64,000 nt of DNA from Gorsachius magnificus (taxonomy: Eukaryota > Chordata > Aves > Pelecaniformes > Ardeidae): contig CM067081.1 in assembly GCA_034008185.1 (NCBI GenBank), positions 68,314,054 through 68,378,053 on the forward strand, written 5' to 3'. Below are positions 26,401-36,465 of this stretch, one piece after another. Every line of letters begins with the position of its first letter. Position 1 is the first letter of the stretch. The position numbers and the translations under genes were made by a program. Under the pieces are notes generated by a model. The model worked only from the letters and a program-made list of their open reading frames with translations. It had not been told where the DNA came from and did not search any database.

Positions 26401-29400
26401 AGTGAAATACTGGTTATAACTGTCCTTTTGCACCTTAAGGGAAGGCTTCTGAGGAAGAGAAGACTTCAAAAGAAAGTGGCATCCCATAGTTACAGGTGGG
26501 TTAGTGAAGTGCAAGAGGGAATTACGGTTTTTATCTGAAATTTAAGCAGTGCTTCTTAACAGGGGCAGCGTGAAATGTTGAAGAAAATAGTGAAATCAGA
26601 GGGGAAATTTTAAATACAGCAAGTGCAACACTCACAAAGTGCCCAGGCACACTTTTCAAGTTGAAACAGCAACAGGATTATTAACCTAGAATCATGAGAC
26701 AGCAAACTAAAATAACTCTAGACAATAAGAAAATACCTTCCTGGAGCATAAAGTCCTCCACGGCATAAATAAAATATCGTTGGAGCATTTCATGTGCCAG
26801 CTTATTGCCCGTACAGACACAGCTTTGTCTAGAAAGAGCGGTTACGGCACAGGCATAGCCTCCCCCCGGCTTGCAAGTGCAGGCCCCCGGCATTAACAGC
26901 CCAGTGCCTTCGGCCCGACCGACCTGCTGGGCACCCGGCCAGCGCCGGGAGCCTGCCCGAACATGAACTGGTAAGATTAGAAACAAGGAATAACTACAGG
27001 GTACTGTTACAGCCCATACACAGCGCACACGGCTGCATCCCTGCACCGGCGTTCCCCGCAAACAAGGTCCAGCATCTCTTGCCAAACCCCATTCAACAGC
27101 AGAAAGTATCTGTCGTAGCTGCAGTGTATACAATCGGCGCTTTTTAAGTCTCCCCGAATCCCAGCCTCTCTAGTAGTAACTCTGGGTTTGTAGGGCAGCT
27201 TCCTTCTGAAGACCACAAAGGTAGGTGAGAGCTGCTGGGGTGCTTTTTCAGCTGGGAAATGTGAAGCTCGGGAAGTTCATGCAGCTCGCCAGAGGTCAAT
27301 GGCCGCGTCCCGCACAGGACCACGCTCTCCGTGCATTTTCAGCCTTAAAAACACAACGGTGCTGTCTCCCCAAACAGCAGAGGTTTAGGGGAGGTGGGCA
27401 AAAATTGCCAGAATTAAAACCTGCACAGGATCTCAGGGCTAAGAGCCTTGAAAGTCCATCCGTTTGCTCGTTGAGTAACCAGCTACCAAACACCAAACGC
27501 TGTTAGGACACTCAGCTTTACTGGTGTTGAATCATTCAGAGGGATGATGTGCAGGGATTAAACTTAGCATTCACATTCGACAGCATGAGGAGTCCCACAG
27601 AGACATGCCATGCCAACACAGACTAATCGGGAGGGTCTGGGGCCAGCAGCTTCATGGCCCCACGACTCTTCTGGGTGTGACTGAGCCACTGCTGACCATC
27701 CCAATCCAGAAGGGAAAGTCCACTGTCAACACTGGCACCCTTTGGTCACATCAGGCCCATCATGCCTTTTTCTAGCGTGCAACTAAAAATTAACAGCACC
27801 GTCCAAAGACGGGTGAAAGTATTCTGTTTTTGGAAAACATAATGGACGTGAAGATGACACCTGCCAATGGCAGGTTTTCTGAAAAGCGTAAGAGCTCAGC
27901 GAAAGACGAATTTATCTCAGCCCCTTGACATCCCTCTCTCCTATGCTCACTCACTTCTGTGAGGACAGCTTTAATTGCTGGGATTTTAAACACTCCTGGC
28001 TGTATTTTTCTCAATACCTTTTAGTATGATTGTTTATCTTCTGCATTGAAATGCATTTTTTAGCCATCTGCCAGACAAAAAAAAAAAATCCTCTAGATCA
28101 GAGACTTTGACACATGGAACATCAGTCCTATTTGGATGGCTTCATGACAAAGTTCAGGCACTGGCCAGCCAAACTACAGTATCAGAAGCAAATAACTCGG
28201 AGAGAAAGAACAAAAGTAAGGTAAGTCCATGGGCTGCTGACACTCCTATCTGTGTGCAAATCTGATCCTATAAAAGCCAAGTTGAAGAGACTCCTCTGCC
28301 CAAGACAAAGTGTGTCCCCTACACAACCTACTGCTGCTTGTAACGTATATAAATGCATATAAATGCCTGACTCCATCCGCTTCCTCTTGCGTAACCCAGG
28401 GTGGGATCTTCACCTGATAGACAATGTATCCAAGAAGGAAACACGGCAGCGGCAAATTACTGCAAGGTCTACTCCACGTTCAATCCACTGTAACCAGCGC
28501 AGGATGAGGCAGGGCTCTCATAAAAAATAACGACTCAAACGTCTCTTTCGGAGAATTTCTACAAACAGAGCAACTGAAAAGCCTAGATAGCAAATTAGCG
28601 CTGCTCCCTCGGCTTGCAAAACTCCTGTGAAGCCAAGGGCAGCAACCTTCCCCCTGGCAAAAGGCAAAATGGCAGCCTCCCACCTGAAACGGTGAAATAG
28701 CTCTGCAAAGCTGATGCATGGGAGACACATCCAGTGCAAGACGGGGGAGCGCAGCCCATCCGTCACTTCACTCAAGCACGCTGACACTTCATTTTCCATA
28801 TGCGCGTGTCCTACTCTCTACCGTTACCTATACACCCATCTGGTAACACACCACATGCCTATCCGTCACTTCGGCCATGTTCTCTCTTCTGGGAAAAATG
28901 AGAGACATGTTTTGTTTTTCTAGGTTGTTTCTTTTTCATGCAAATGTTGTTCTCAGTTTGTATTGCAAGCAAGCAAGCAATAAGCCCCGCACCTGGAGTG
29001 GGAGACGCCTGGTTTGGGAGGAAATTACTAAAGACTCGCATGCATTTAGCTGGCTATTAGATCTTGAGAACTGAAAAAATTCTAAGTGATAAACTGCATT
29101 AATTGTTAAAAAAAACCCAACCCAAAATCCCAAACCCCACACTCAGTAAAGAAGGCAGATTTACCATAATGCCTCAACAATCTCAGGGAGCCATTTACTT
29201 TGACAGAACCTGAATTCCCCGAGCGGTTTGACAGTGGTAATGGAAACAGAGGAGCCAATAAATTATAACCTTGAGTGTAATGCGCCTACCATTATAAACC
29301 ACTCTTAGCCTCCTGCTTTATCCCCTGGGGGGGCCGCTCTAGCAGTTGCTGGATTTTCTTTCCCTCGCTCTTCCAGTGTGCTCCTTCAGCAGTCGGACCC

Positions 29401-29716
29401 TTTTATAATGTCTAATACCATCCTCTGCATTTACATAGCATCTAGAATGTGAACATCCCAAAATAGGCTGTACCATTTAGGAACGAACTATTGGTTTTTT
29501 ACAGGCTGAAATAGAGGCACTGGGAGACTAACCAGCTTACCAAAGGTCACATACCACTACCTATCAATAGAACCCCAAATATTTTTCAAGCATCTATCAG
29601 TAGGTAAACACCGCTTCCAGACCTCTCACACTGAAGATATATACCATGTATCTTAAAACACCTACAGTATGTCAGAAGCATTTCTGAGGAACAGTCTTGG
29701 ACAACTTTAGGAGCAG

Positions 29717-29761
29717 CCCGAGTGCCAGTTCATTGCAGCCCCAGTGCCAGTTCATCGCCAG
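29717..29761. repeat. 22-23 bp tandem duplication
   Basis: Two near-identical units containing agtgccagttcat follow each other (29717-29738 and 29739-29761), differing by a few bases. Confidence 0.85.
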
Positions 29762-30888
29762 CCCAGCCCCTCCCATGCTGGGTTTCAGCACACTGGGTTG
29801 ACCAAGCCTGCGATAAATGGTGGGAAAAGAAGGACTAAAGACTGGATAAAGAGAAACAAAACCCCCACGGTTTTGCCAAAGCGGTAACATGCGTTGATTT
29901 TTGAAAATACCGCCTATGCAAAGAAGACTTCCTCAAAGTGTGGAAGCAAAACGCGGGTGTAGTAGTGACACAGAAGCTGGCCCTGCTCTGTCTTCTAAGG
30001 TTAATTAAAACTCTCAGAGAAACAAATCCCTGGTGTGATTCTAACATATTGGTCCCAGGATCTGGGCAAGACTGAAGTCTGATACAAGTGACCTTGGCGC
30101 TCTGCTATTACACTTCACCATTAGCATTCTCCTTCCTAACCGAGAAAGCCCATAATGGTATGTCCCATTTGATAGACCACATTACCTAAAATGAAAGGTA
30201 TTAATTAGTAAAATAGTGTAATTTGCATTTAAGCCCCAGGCAGCAAATCTACAGCAATTTCTGAAATTTTAAAAAAAAAAAAAGGATATATCATAAAGAA
30301 TCACTTCAGCTCTCTCAAGGGAGCTAAGCTGTCAAAGCCCAACGTAAGACCGAAAGGGATGCAACTCTGTTCTTCAGTACCAGCCTCCAAAAGCCTAATT
30401 CTAGGCTGGTTTGTACCATCTATCGGTTAGTACAGACAGAGGTGCTGTGCTCTTGTCTCCAGGGTAGCTCAGCAATCAGCTGTATCAGCAGCTCCAAGGA
30501 GGATTATTCTCCCCTGCTGCTTTTTTTAAAAGCAGATTAGTTCAGACTTTCTTTCACTGTAATGAACCTTGTAAGGATCAAGCACGTTGCATCGATTTCC
30601 AGGATGAAATTGTGCGGTCAGTCAAAAGGCCAAGCAAACAGTTTCACAGACCCGCTCTGCCCCAGCAGACCCAGTGCCCCAGAATCACCCATTAGCCCCA
30701 GCAGGAGGGGGAAAAATGCAGTTGTTAACCATAAAAGCCAAAATGTGATTCTCAGGTCATGTGTAACTTTGCTTTCGATCAAATTTGGATGGGTAACAAC
30801 CCACACAGCAACAGACAACAGAACTGAAGACACTCACTGAAGTTCTAATCAGTCAAAGTCAGAAAACAGTAGAATATGATGTGGTTTT

Positions 30889-30965
30889 GATATATCTGAT
30901 ATATCTGTATGAGCTACAATATATCTATATGATCTGACACACCTGTATAATAATATAATAATAAT
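30889..30965. repeat. Degenerate AT-rich tandem repeat
   Basis: Imperfect units of the type atatctgtatga / atatctatatgatc are followed by ataataatataataata. Low-complexity satellite-like sequence within intron 1. Confidence 0.8.
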
Positions 30966-32779
30966 GGCTAGGGCAGAAACTTCTTAAAAAACTGCCAATT
31001 TATGGTAAAACAATGAAAATTCAACTTCTCTAAAAATTTGCATTGAGATACAATTACTCTCAAGTAACTTTCCCCATCAAGCATTTCCTTACATGCGCAC
31101 ACACAGACACCCCCCTCGTAGCATCCTAGCTTGACTAGGATTTCAAGATCCGAAACCCAGAGACTGTGATCTTGCTGGCCAGTCACAAAAGCATGGTCAG
31201 GGTGCAAGAGCCTGCTCCCGCAAGACGAACCCTGCAGGTGCAATAAGCCTTCCATGCCAACCCCACCTCCTGTTACGGGACTTACTGCCTGGAGAGCAAA
31301 CGAGACTGTGGGGTATTTTAACCTACCTAATGAATGCAAGCTCCCCTTTTTGTGATGCTGAAACTCAAGATGACAGTTGTCATCTGCTATGACAAAGCCG
31401 CAACCCTAAGTTTAGCTGACAAAAGAAAGAAGCAAAAAAGCAGAGGGGAGAATCCCACTGCCTTTTTGATTTTTTCAATTTGACGGATCATTATTAACTA
31501 CCTGAAGATCACTGCGGTCTACAGCTTGGTAATAAAGGATCTACCCTCCCGGAAATATTGCCGGGCATATTTTACCTCAGACTCCCAAACTGCATTTTAT
31601 GGAACAATGTATGGCATTTGCCATCATTTCCTGTATGCAAAACTTCAAAACGTCGGTACAGGTCTATTCAGTTTTCTCAGAAAAAAAAGTAGGAAACAAA
31701 TTAATTGAAACATTTACCATAGCGAGATAACTTCACAAGGAACCTCTGCACTGACCTTTGCAAATCAAAAGCCCGTACACTAAACTACAGCTCAAGCAGA
31801 CTTGATGACAGATCAAAGACAATTAAGTATAGCCACTCTATGTCTGACATTAGAAATGAGATGAAGTTCGCAGTCTTCAGAGCGACTCCATTCCAAAGTC
31901 TCCCAAAGAGGTCCTCAGGTAAATTTCATCATACTGAATTATAGAGTAACACAGAGCACCGGGAGGAATCGATCTTGTCCCCTCTGAGTCAATGAAACCC
32001 TTGCCATTGATTTTGAAGGGAGCAAGATGGGGCACGCGGCTGCAGTTTTAAAATAAATAAATGTATATGTTGCGGTGCTCTCCTTCAATAAATCACACAC
32101 CTTATACATAAAAATGAAATCACCTTCCCTTGGGAGGGGAAACTTCGGTTGCAAACCCGGCTCACTCCCGGCTGTCAGGCGGGCTCTGGGCCGCTGCAAC
32201 GGCGCAGGCAGCGCCCCGGGAGCGGAGGGGGAAACTCGGGGGTGAGACGAAAGCGCCGGGTACGGGACCGGCCGCCTGCTTCTAGCGACTTATCCCGGCA
32301 GGCAGCCGGAGAGCGGGAGCCAGCTCCCGCCTGCACCTGACGGCCACACGGCAGAGGCCGAGGCACCGCACAAAAGCTTTTTCCAGGCACTTTCTGTTTC
32401 TGAACTCCGGGAGCCGCGTCAGGCTCCGCTCCACCGGGGGCTGCCCCGGGGCCCCTCGCTGCGGCAGCTGCCGGACAGCCGGGACGAATTCCCCGCGCGG
32501 CGTCCCGGGGCGGCCCCGGCCCCTCCCGGCCTCCCCCCCCCCCTTTCGAGGACATCCCGGGCCGAGCCTCCCCCCGCTCCCATCCTTGCACCGGAGAGGG
32601 GAGCAGCGGCAACCGCCGGCCGCAGGCGCGGGGCGAGGCCGGCTCCGCGGTGCCCCGCCGGGAGACGGCCCCCGCCGCCCCGCGGGACCTCCCGCCGGCA
32701 AAGCGGCACCGCCCGGCGCCCCGCGCGTTCGCGCCGCGGCCCGGCCGCGCTCCCCCGGCCTGCCCGCCCCCGGCCCGGC

Positions 32780-32790
32780 ACCCACCTTTC
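32780..32790 (-). other. SH3RF3: Splice donor of SH3RF3 exon 1
   Basis: Read on the minus strand, the sequence is GGAAAG|GTGGGT, with the last exon base at 32786 and the GT at 32785-32784. It follows a Lys codon in phase 0. In the family, this position lies just before the segment leading into the first SH3 domain. The linker reading frame beyond the GT has no homology that I recognise, which supports an exon end here. Confidence 0.8.
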
Positions 32791-33143
32791 CCAGCAGGGC
32801 GCTGCGGCTGGCGGCCGCCAGCTCCCGCAGGCTGGCGGCGGCGGAGGCGGCGGCGGCGGCGACGGCGCTGGGGGCGGCGGCGGGCTGGGGGTACGCGGGG
32901 GCCGCGGCGCTGGGGCTGCCGCTGGCGCCCCCGGCGGCGCGGGGCCGCTGTCGGATGCCGTCCAGGAGGCGGACGAGGAGGATGTTGGCGGGCAGCTCGT
33001 CCACGCCGCAGCCCACCAGGATGGGCCTCGGGGGGGGCAGCGGCGGCAGAAGGTGTGCTGGCACGGCAGCACCTTGGCCGTGGTGTCCAGCCGCTCCAGG
33101 CACACGGAGCACTCCAGCAGGTCCAGCAGCGACGACTCGTCCA

Positions 33144-33144
<1 letters not shown>
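32786..33144 (-). CDS. SH3RF3: SH3RF3 (POSH2) first coding exon, partial, frame broken inside the RING finger
   Basis: This is the N-terminal exon of an E3 ubiquitin ligase and scaffold of the POSH family. Family knowledge: one RING followed by four SH3 domains, acting with Rac/PAK and JNK signalling. The ATG at 33144-33142 opens [20 protein letters not shown], and [15 protein letters not shown] follows. RING ligands C12, C15, C28, H30, C33 and C36 are visible. The frame then changes in the C run at 33030-33037. From about 33028 a second frame reads [20 protein letters not shown], then DGIRQRPRA, an Ala/Pro-rich linker and SLRELA...LLGK, ending at a GT donor. [13 protein letters not shown] and [10 protein letters not shown] match SH3RF3 as I remember it better than its paralogue SH3RF1. 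The 359 nt present plus 37 missing make 396 nt, or 132 codons, ending in phase 0. The later exons with the SH3 domains are not in the window. The start has a good Kozak context (G at -3 and +4). The frame stays open upstream, so a longer N-terminus is possible. Confidence 0.93.

Positions 33145-33176
<32 letters not shown>
33145..33176. repeat. (GCC)n trinucleotide repeat directly before the SH3RF3 ATG
   Basis: About ten GCC/GGC units lie immediately upstream of the start codon. On the minus strand they would encode ten alanines in frame with the ATG. Interrupted CGCTCCGCCGC units follow to about 33215. The tract is a likely length-variable site and a likely source of sequencing or polymerase trouble in this exon. 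Confidence 0.9.
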
Positions 33177-33178
<2 letters not shown>

Positions 33179-33972
33179 TCCCGCTCCGCCGCCGCTCCGC
33201 CGCCGCTCCGCCGCCCCCTCGCCTCCGCCTCCGCCCCCGCCCCGCCGCCGCCTCCGCCTCCCCTCCGCGGGGCAGCGCAGGGCCCCGACGCCTCTAGGGC
33301 CGCCGCGGCCGGCGGCGGCGGGGGGGGGCCGGCGGCGGGGCGGCGGGGGCCATCGGGGCGGCGGGGGTGCGCGGGGAGGCGGCGGCGGGGCTGCCCCCGG
33401 CGGCGGGCCGCGGCGACCTCGGGGGCTGCCTGGGCGGCGCTGCCCACCGCCGTGCGGCGGAGCGGCGATGCCAGCGGCGCGGCGGGGAGCGGAGCGGAGC
33501 GGGAGGAAGGCACCTGCCCGCCCGCGCCTCCTCCCGCCGCCCGGCGCGGCTCGGCTCGGCTCGGCGCGGCGCAGCAGCTGCGGCGGGGCCCGGCGCGGCC
33601 CGGCGAGCCGCCCGCCGCGCCTCCGCGCGGGGCGGGGAGCGACGGGGAGCCCCGGGGGGGCGCCCGCGGCACGGCGGCCGCCCCGCGGGCGGTCCCCGCC
33701 CGCCCCGCCGCCGCTCCATGGCTCCATGTAACCCGACCCAGCAGGGCTCGCCGCCCGCCTTGCTCCGCCGCCGCTCCCTCCTCCTCCTCCTCCGGGCGGA
33801 GGCTGCCGAACGGGCCGGGGCCGGCCCGGCCCGCGGACGGGGCCGGGGCCCGCCCGCCACCGGACCCGCCATCCCTGGCGCCGCGGCGCCCCCTGGCGGG
33901 CGCGGCGAACCGCAGCGCCAGGCCCCGGTGCATTCTTCCCCCCTTAGCCCCCCCCTTCCGCGGGGTCCCCAA
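33145..33972 (-). other. SH3RF3: SH3RF3 5' leader or possible N-terminal extension
   Basis: The frame of the SH3RF3 start codon stays open upstream for 276 codons to an ATG at 33972. The reading is dominated by Ala, Gly, Arg and Pro and is what random sequence of this composition would give. Human SH3RF3 has a short extension ahead of MDESS (family knowledge), so part of this could be translated from an upstream start. I see no convincing counterpart, and prefer to treat it as 5' leader and promoter. Confidence 0.4.
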
Positions 33973-35155
33973 ATAATCCTCCTTTCGTGAAAATAAGAGC
34001 GAGCGTCGCGTCTCTTCTCCTGGCCGGGTGTCATGAGCCCCGGCCCGCTGCCCGCCCTGGTGCGGTCCGGACGCCAGCCGGTACCCGCGTCCCGGGTGCA
34101 GCGGCAGGACCGTGCCCGGGGTCCCGTGTGATCTGGTGTCCAGGTACAGCTGGAAGGGGCGAGACCCTGGCGTTTTGGAGTTATGAATCCAGGTTGTATA
34201 CTAACCACGTGAGATTCTAATGTGCAGCCACTTGCACATGTGGAATACGAACAGAACTTCCCCTTGCAGGAGAAGCCCCGTTCTGCAGATAAATGTTTCT
34301 TTTGAAAAATCCCTTTTTGGCCAACATTTGCCTATTAGTACGATTAAAGAGCCTACTTAAGCCAGAAGCTACTATTGAAATACATCGTAATTTTGCCAGA
34401 GAGAATCTTCATTTGTGGTCCAACACCTAACCCAAGTTTTCTTCTCTACCTGTGCCTGTGGTGTAACAGAGCGCTTTGGAGATTTCAGGATTGCAATTCA
34501 AGCGCTTGCAGAAGCCCTTCTATTCCTCTCTCAAGTGACACCTTTAAAACTGACTTCTTGTGAGAGTTGTGTCAGGAAGGCTGCACAAAATCTTCCTGTC
34601 AGATTTGTGACTCTACAGTTAACTTCTGATGTATACAGCGAGACGACCCTGTTGTGATAAGGGTAATCTAGAGACTGTACAGTAAAATTTACTACATTTC
34701 AGTGTGCAAAAAGTCACAAATCGGTTGCTGCTCTTGCCTTACTCCAGAAGAGAACGAGTAAGTGTAAAGCTAAAGAAAAGCTCCTGGTGCAGAGCTCAGT
34801 TCATTATTTGTTGCTGAGTAATGTCCAGTAATCTAACCTATGTCCTTGCAGAAAGAAATTCCAAACTCAACAGTTTTAAACTATAAATAATACTGATGCC
34901 TGGAGAAATGTGAAATACAGTATCAAGGACATGGGCTTTCTCTGCAGTGAAACTGTTAATTTAAGAAAAAAGGTGTAACGGAGAACCTTTAAGGGTAAAA
35001 GGCACTGGTGCAGCAAGGAGAGGGAAATACTGGAAAATCTGTAACACAATGCAGAATCGTTTCAGCACCTCAGATTCCTTCCTTCAAAGGTGAAAACTTA
35101 AATATCACTGTCAAAACATATAAACCAAAAGTGCTCCATTACACACCAGTGTAAA

Positions 35156-35182
35156 TCCAGAGTACCTCCAGAGTACCTCCAG
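35156..35182. repeat. Short tandem repeat of an 11-bp unit
   Basis: The unit cagagtacctc occurs twice in tandem, followed by a partial copy, just ahead of the candidate exon acceptor at 35222. Confidence 0.8.
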
Positions 35183-35222
35183 ATGGGTGCTTTTCATCCA
35201 TCCTTCCTTCTGGTTGCTTCAG

Positions 35223-35515
35223 GGCTTGCAGCCAACCAACCTGTCACCATCCCAGAGTTCCCAGTTATATATGCCCAAATCGGGAAAAACACTCTGGAGA
35301 ACCAGCACCCGAAGATGATGAGAAGGTCCCTTGACGCTGGGATGGCGTTAAAAGGTGCAGATGTGCAAACCATTTATTACTCAGTAGAAGAAATTACTGA
35401 CACACTTAAAATGAGAGCCTGTTGTAATCCACCTGTAAAGTACCCTCCTGAACATGAGCTGGTTGCCATCAAGGAGAAGCAGAAGCAAAAACTGAAGCAA
35501 AGCGAGGGAGAGGAG
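35223..35515 (+). CDS. Candidate internal exon of an unrecognised plus-strand gene
   Basis: An open frame runs through 35183-35686. Its first part after a pyrimidine-rich acceptor (ttccttctggttgcttcag at 35222, or ttgcag at 35231) reads like ordinary protein: NQPVTIPEFPVIYAQIGKN, then QHPKMMRRSLDAGMALKG, ADVQTIYYSVEEITDTLKM and NPPVKYPPEHELVAIKEKQ. A GAG|GTGAGG donor follows at 35515 in phase 0. Beyond it the reading becomes a Gly/Arg/Glu purine tract, as expected for intron. The neighbour is SH3RF3, divergent, with the CpG island about 1-2 kb away. I do not recognise the protein or any domain. The Tyr/Pro-rich text with a charged KEKQKQKLKQ tail gives no function. It could also be a chance open frame. 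Confidence 0.4.
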
Positions 35516-35539
35516 GTGAGGGAGCTCTCAAACCACTGT

Positions 35540-35665
35540 GGAGGACCTGGGGGAGGATGGAGGAAATGGGGAACCTGGAAAGGACAGGGAGAAGGGAAAA
35601 TGAGAGGGAAAAGAGGTGAGGAAAAAGGAAGGGAGGAAAGGATTAACAGAAGGAAAGATTTATAC
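35540..35665. repeat. Purine-rich tract
   Basis: An almost uninterrupted G/A stretch with many gggaaa and gaggaaa words. It follows the candidate donor at 35515 and explains why the frame there stays open with Gly/Arg/Lys/Glu. It could adopt non-B structure; no other function is visible. Confidence 0.75.
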
Positions 35666-36279
35666 AGAAATGACACAAGAGACTAGAGATAAATAAAAGC
35701 ACACTTCTGTGAAAAGGAAGGAGAGACTTGTGAGCTGGGCTCCAACTAGAAAAAACACCTCCTGAGCGTCTGAGTAGCCTTTGATATCAAAGAATGTTTT
35801 CACGCTTAAAAGTTTAGTGTGTGTTTGTGTGCTTCCCTGTGCCTGGGCCTAAATGAGAATTAGGCCAGGCCTGAAGGAAAGGAAAGAAAAAAAAAAAACT
35901 TAGCTTCTTGCCAAAGAGGCCATAGGAAATATTGCGTTAAATATTAAGAAATTAAACACTCATATTATTAAGTTTGGAAACAGGAAAAAGATGAAACACT
36001 CAGGAGCCTGAGATAAAACACATAGAAAGGAATGGAAAGAGATACAGAAGACGTAACAGGTTTTGGATTACTTTAAAGAAATGTAGATTTTATTAATTTC
36101 CCTGCCTTAGCTGCCACAACATCTAGCTTCAGATTATAAAGTGATTATTTTTGAACTAATTAAGAAATGTTATTAACATGGTTCTTAAGCAGAGGTGCTG
36201 TTCTACACACAGGGATGGAGCCATGCGTCCCTTGGTGAGTGTGTTTGAGGAGACAGCTGATAAGCAACTCCTGTTTCAG

Positions 36280-36438
36280 GCTGTGGAAGTGACTTCACTC
36301 CCACAGTGGATGAAACAAATCCTTCTTGATGCATTAACTTTGAAGAGTACCTGCAGAGACTCAAAAAGGCAAAATACTGTTGCAGGAGAGTGGAGTGATA
36401 TTGAAGCAGTCCAGGACTTCATTTGTAGTTTTCCTTAA
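36280..36438 (+). CDS. Possible terminal exon of the same unrecognised gene
   Basis: An acceptor-like aactcctgtttcag ends at 36279 and the following frame reads AVEVTSLPQWMKQILLDALT, then a short Lys/Arg-rich part and DIEAVQDFICSFP before a stop at 36436-36438. The acceptor is in phase 0, matching the phase-0 donor at 35515, so the two would join in frame. An ATTAAA hexamer, a common poly(A) signal variant, lies near 36489. Evidence is only phase and motif agreement over a short block. Confidence 0.22.
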   Translation, partial: AVEVTSLPQWMKQILLDALTLKSTCRDSKRQNTVAGEWSDIEAVQDFICSFP

Positions 36439-36465
36439 ATTATAATAACATAAATTATAATAACA
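36436..36465. repeat. 15-bp tandem duplication
   Basis: The unit taaattataataaca occurs twice in perfect tandem, immediately at the stop codon of the possible exon at 36280-36438. Confidence 0.9.

Larger units (their letters stand above)
1..32785 (-). other. SH3RF3: SH3RF3 intron 1, 5' portion
   Basis: Everything downstream of the exon 1 donor within the window is inferred to be intron. SH3RF3 has a very long first intron in other vertebrates, so the absence of exon 2 is expected. I looked on the minus strand for the start of the SH3 region (a GKALYxYEG-like reading) and found none. The stretch is mostly AT-rich unique sequence with the CR1 fragments and simple repeats listed separately. Small GC-richer islands occur near 15640-15900, 17440-17560, 22790-22900 and 26820-27070, with nothing else recognisable in them. 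The open frames along it lack homology and splice context. Confidence 0.75.
32150..34150. promoter_or_regulatory. CpG island covering the SH3RF3 promoter, 5' leader and first exon
   Basis: About 2 kb of extremely GC- and CpG-rich sequence stands out abruptly from AT-rich flanks on both sides. It carries many GC-box-like GGGCGG/CCGCCC words and long G or C runs, for example near 32529-32542, 33030-33037 and 33321-33329. I see no TATA box. It contains the SH3RF3 start codon roughly in the middle, so the transcription start is expected between about 33200 and 34000 on the minus strand. The island is wide enough to fire in both directions. The long open frames on all strands across it are a product of base composition, not evidence of protein. 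Confidence 0.85.

Noticed and set aside
32786..33144. Calling the locus a pseudogene, or SH3RF1
   Set aside because: A promoter-type CpG island, a good Kozak context, an intact linker and a clean donor argue for the live gene with a local sequence gap. The [13 protein letters not shown] and [10 protein letters not shown] readings fit SH3RF3 rather than SH3RF1.
32282..34208. Very long open frames on both strands (up to 517 codons) across the CpG island
   Set aside because: All but the SH3RF3 segments are Ala/Gly/Pro/Arg strings caused by extreme GC content and few stop codons.
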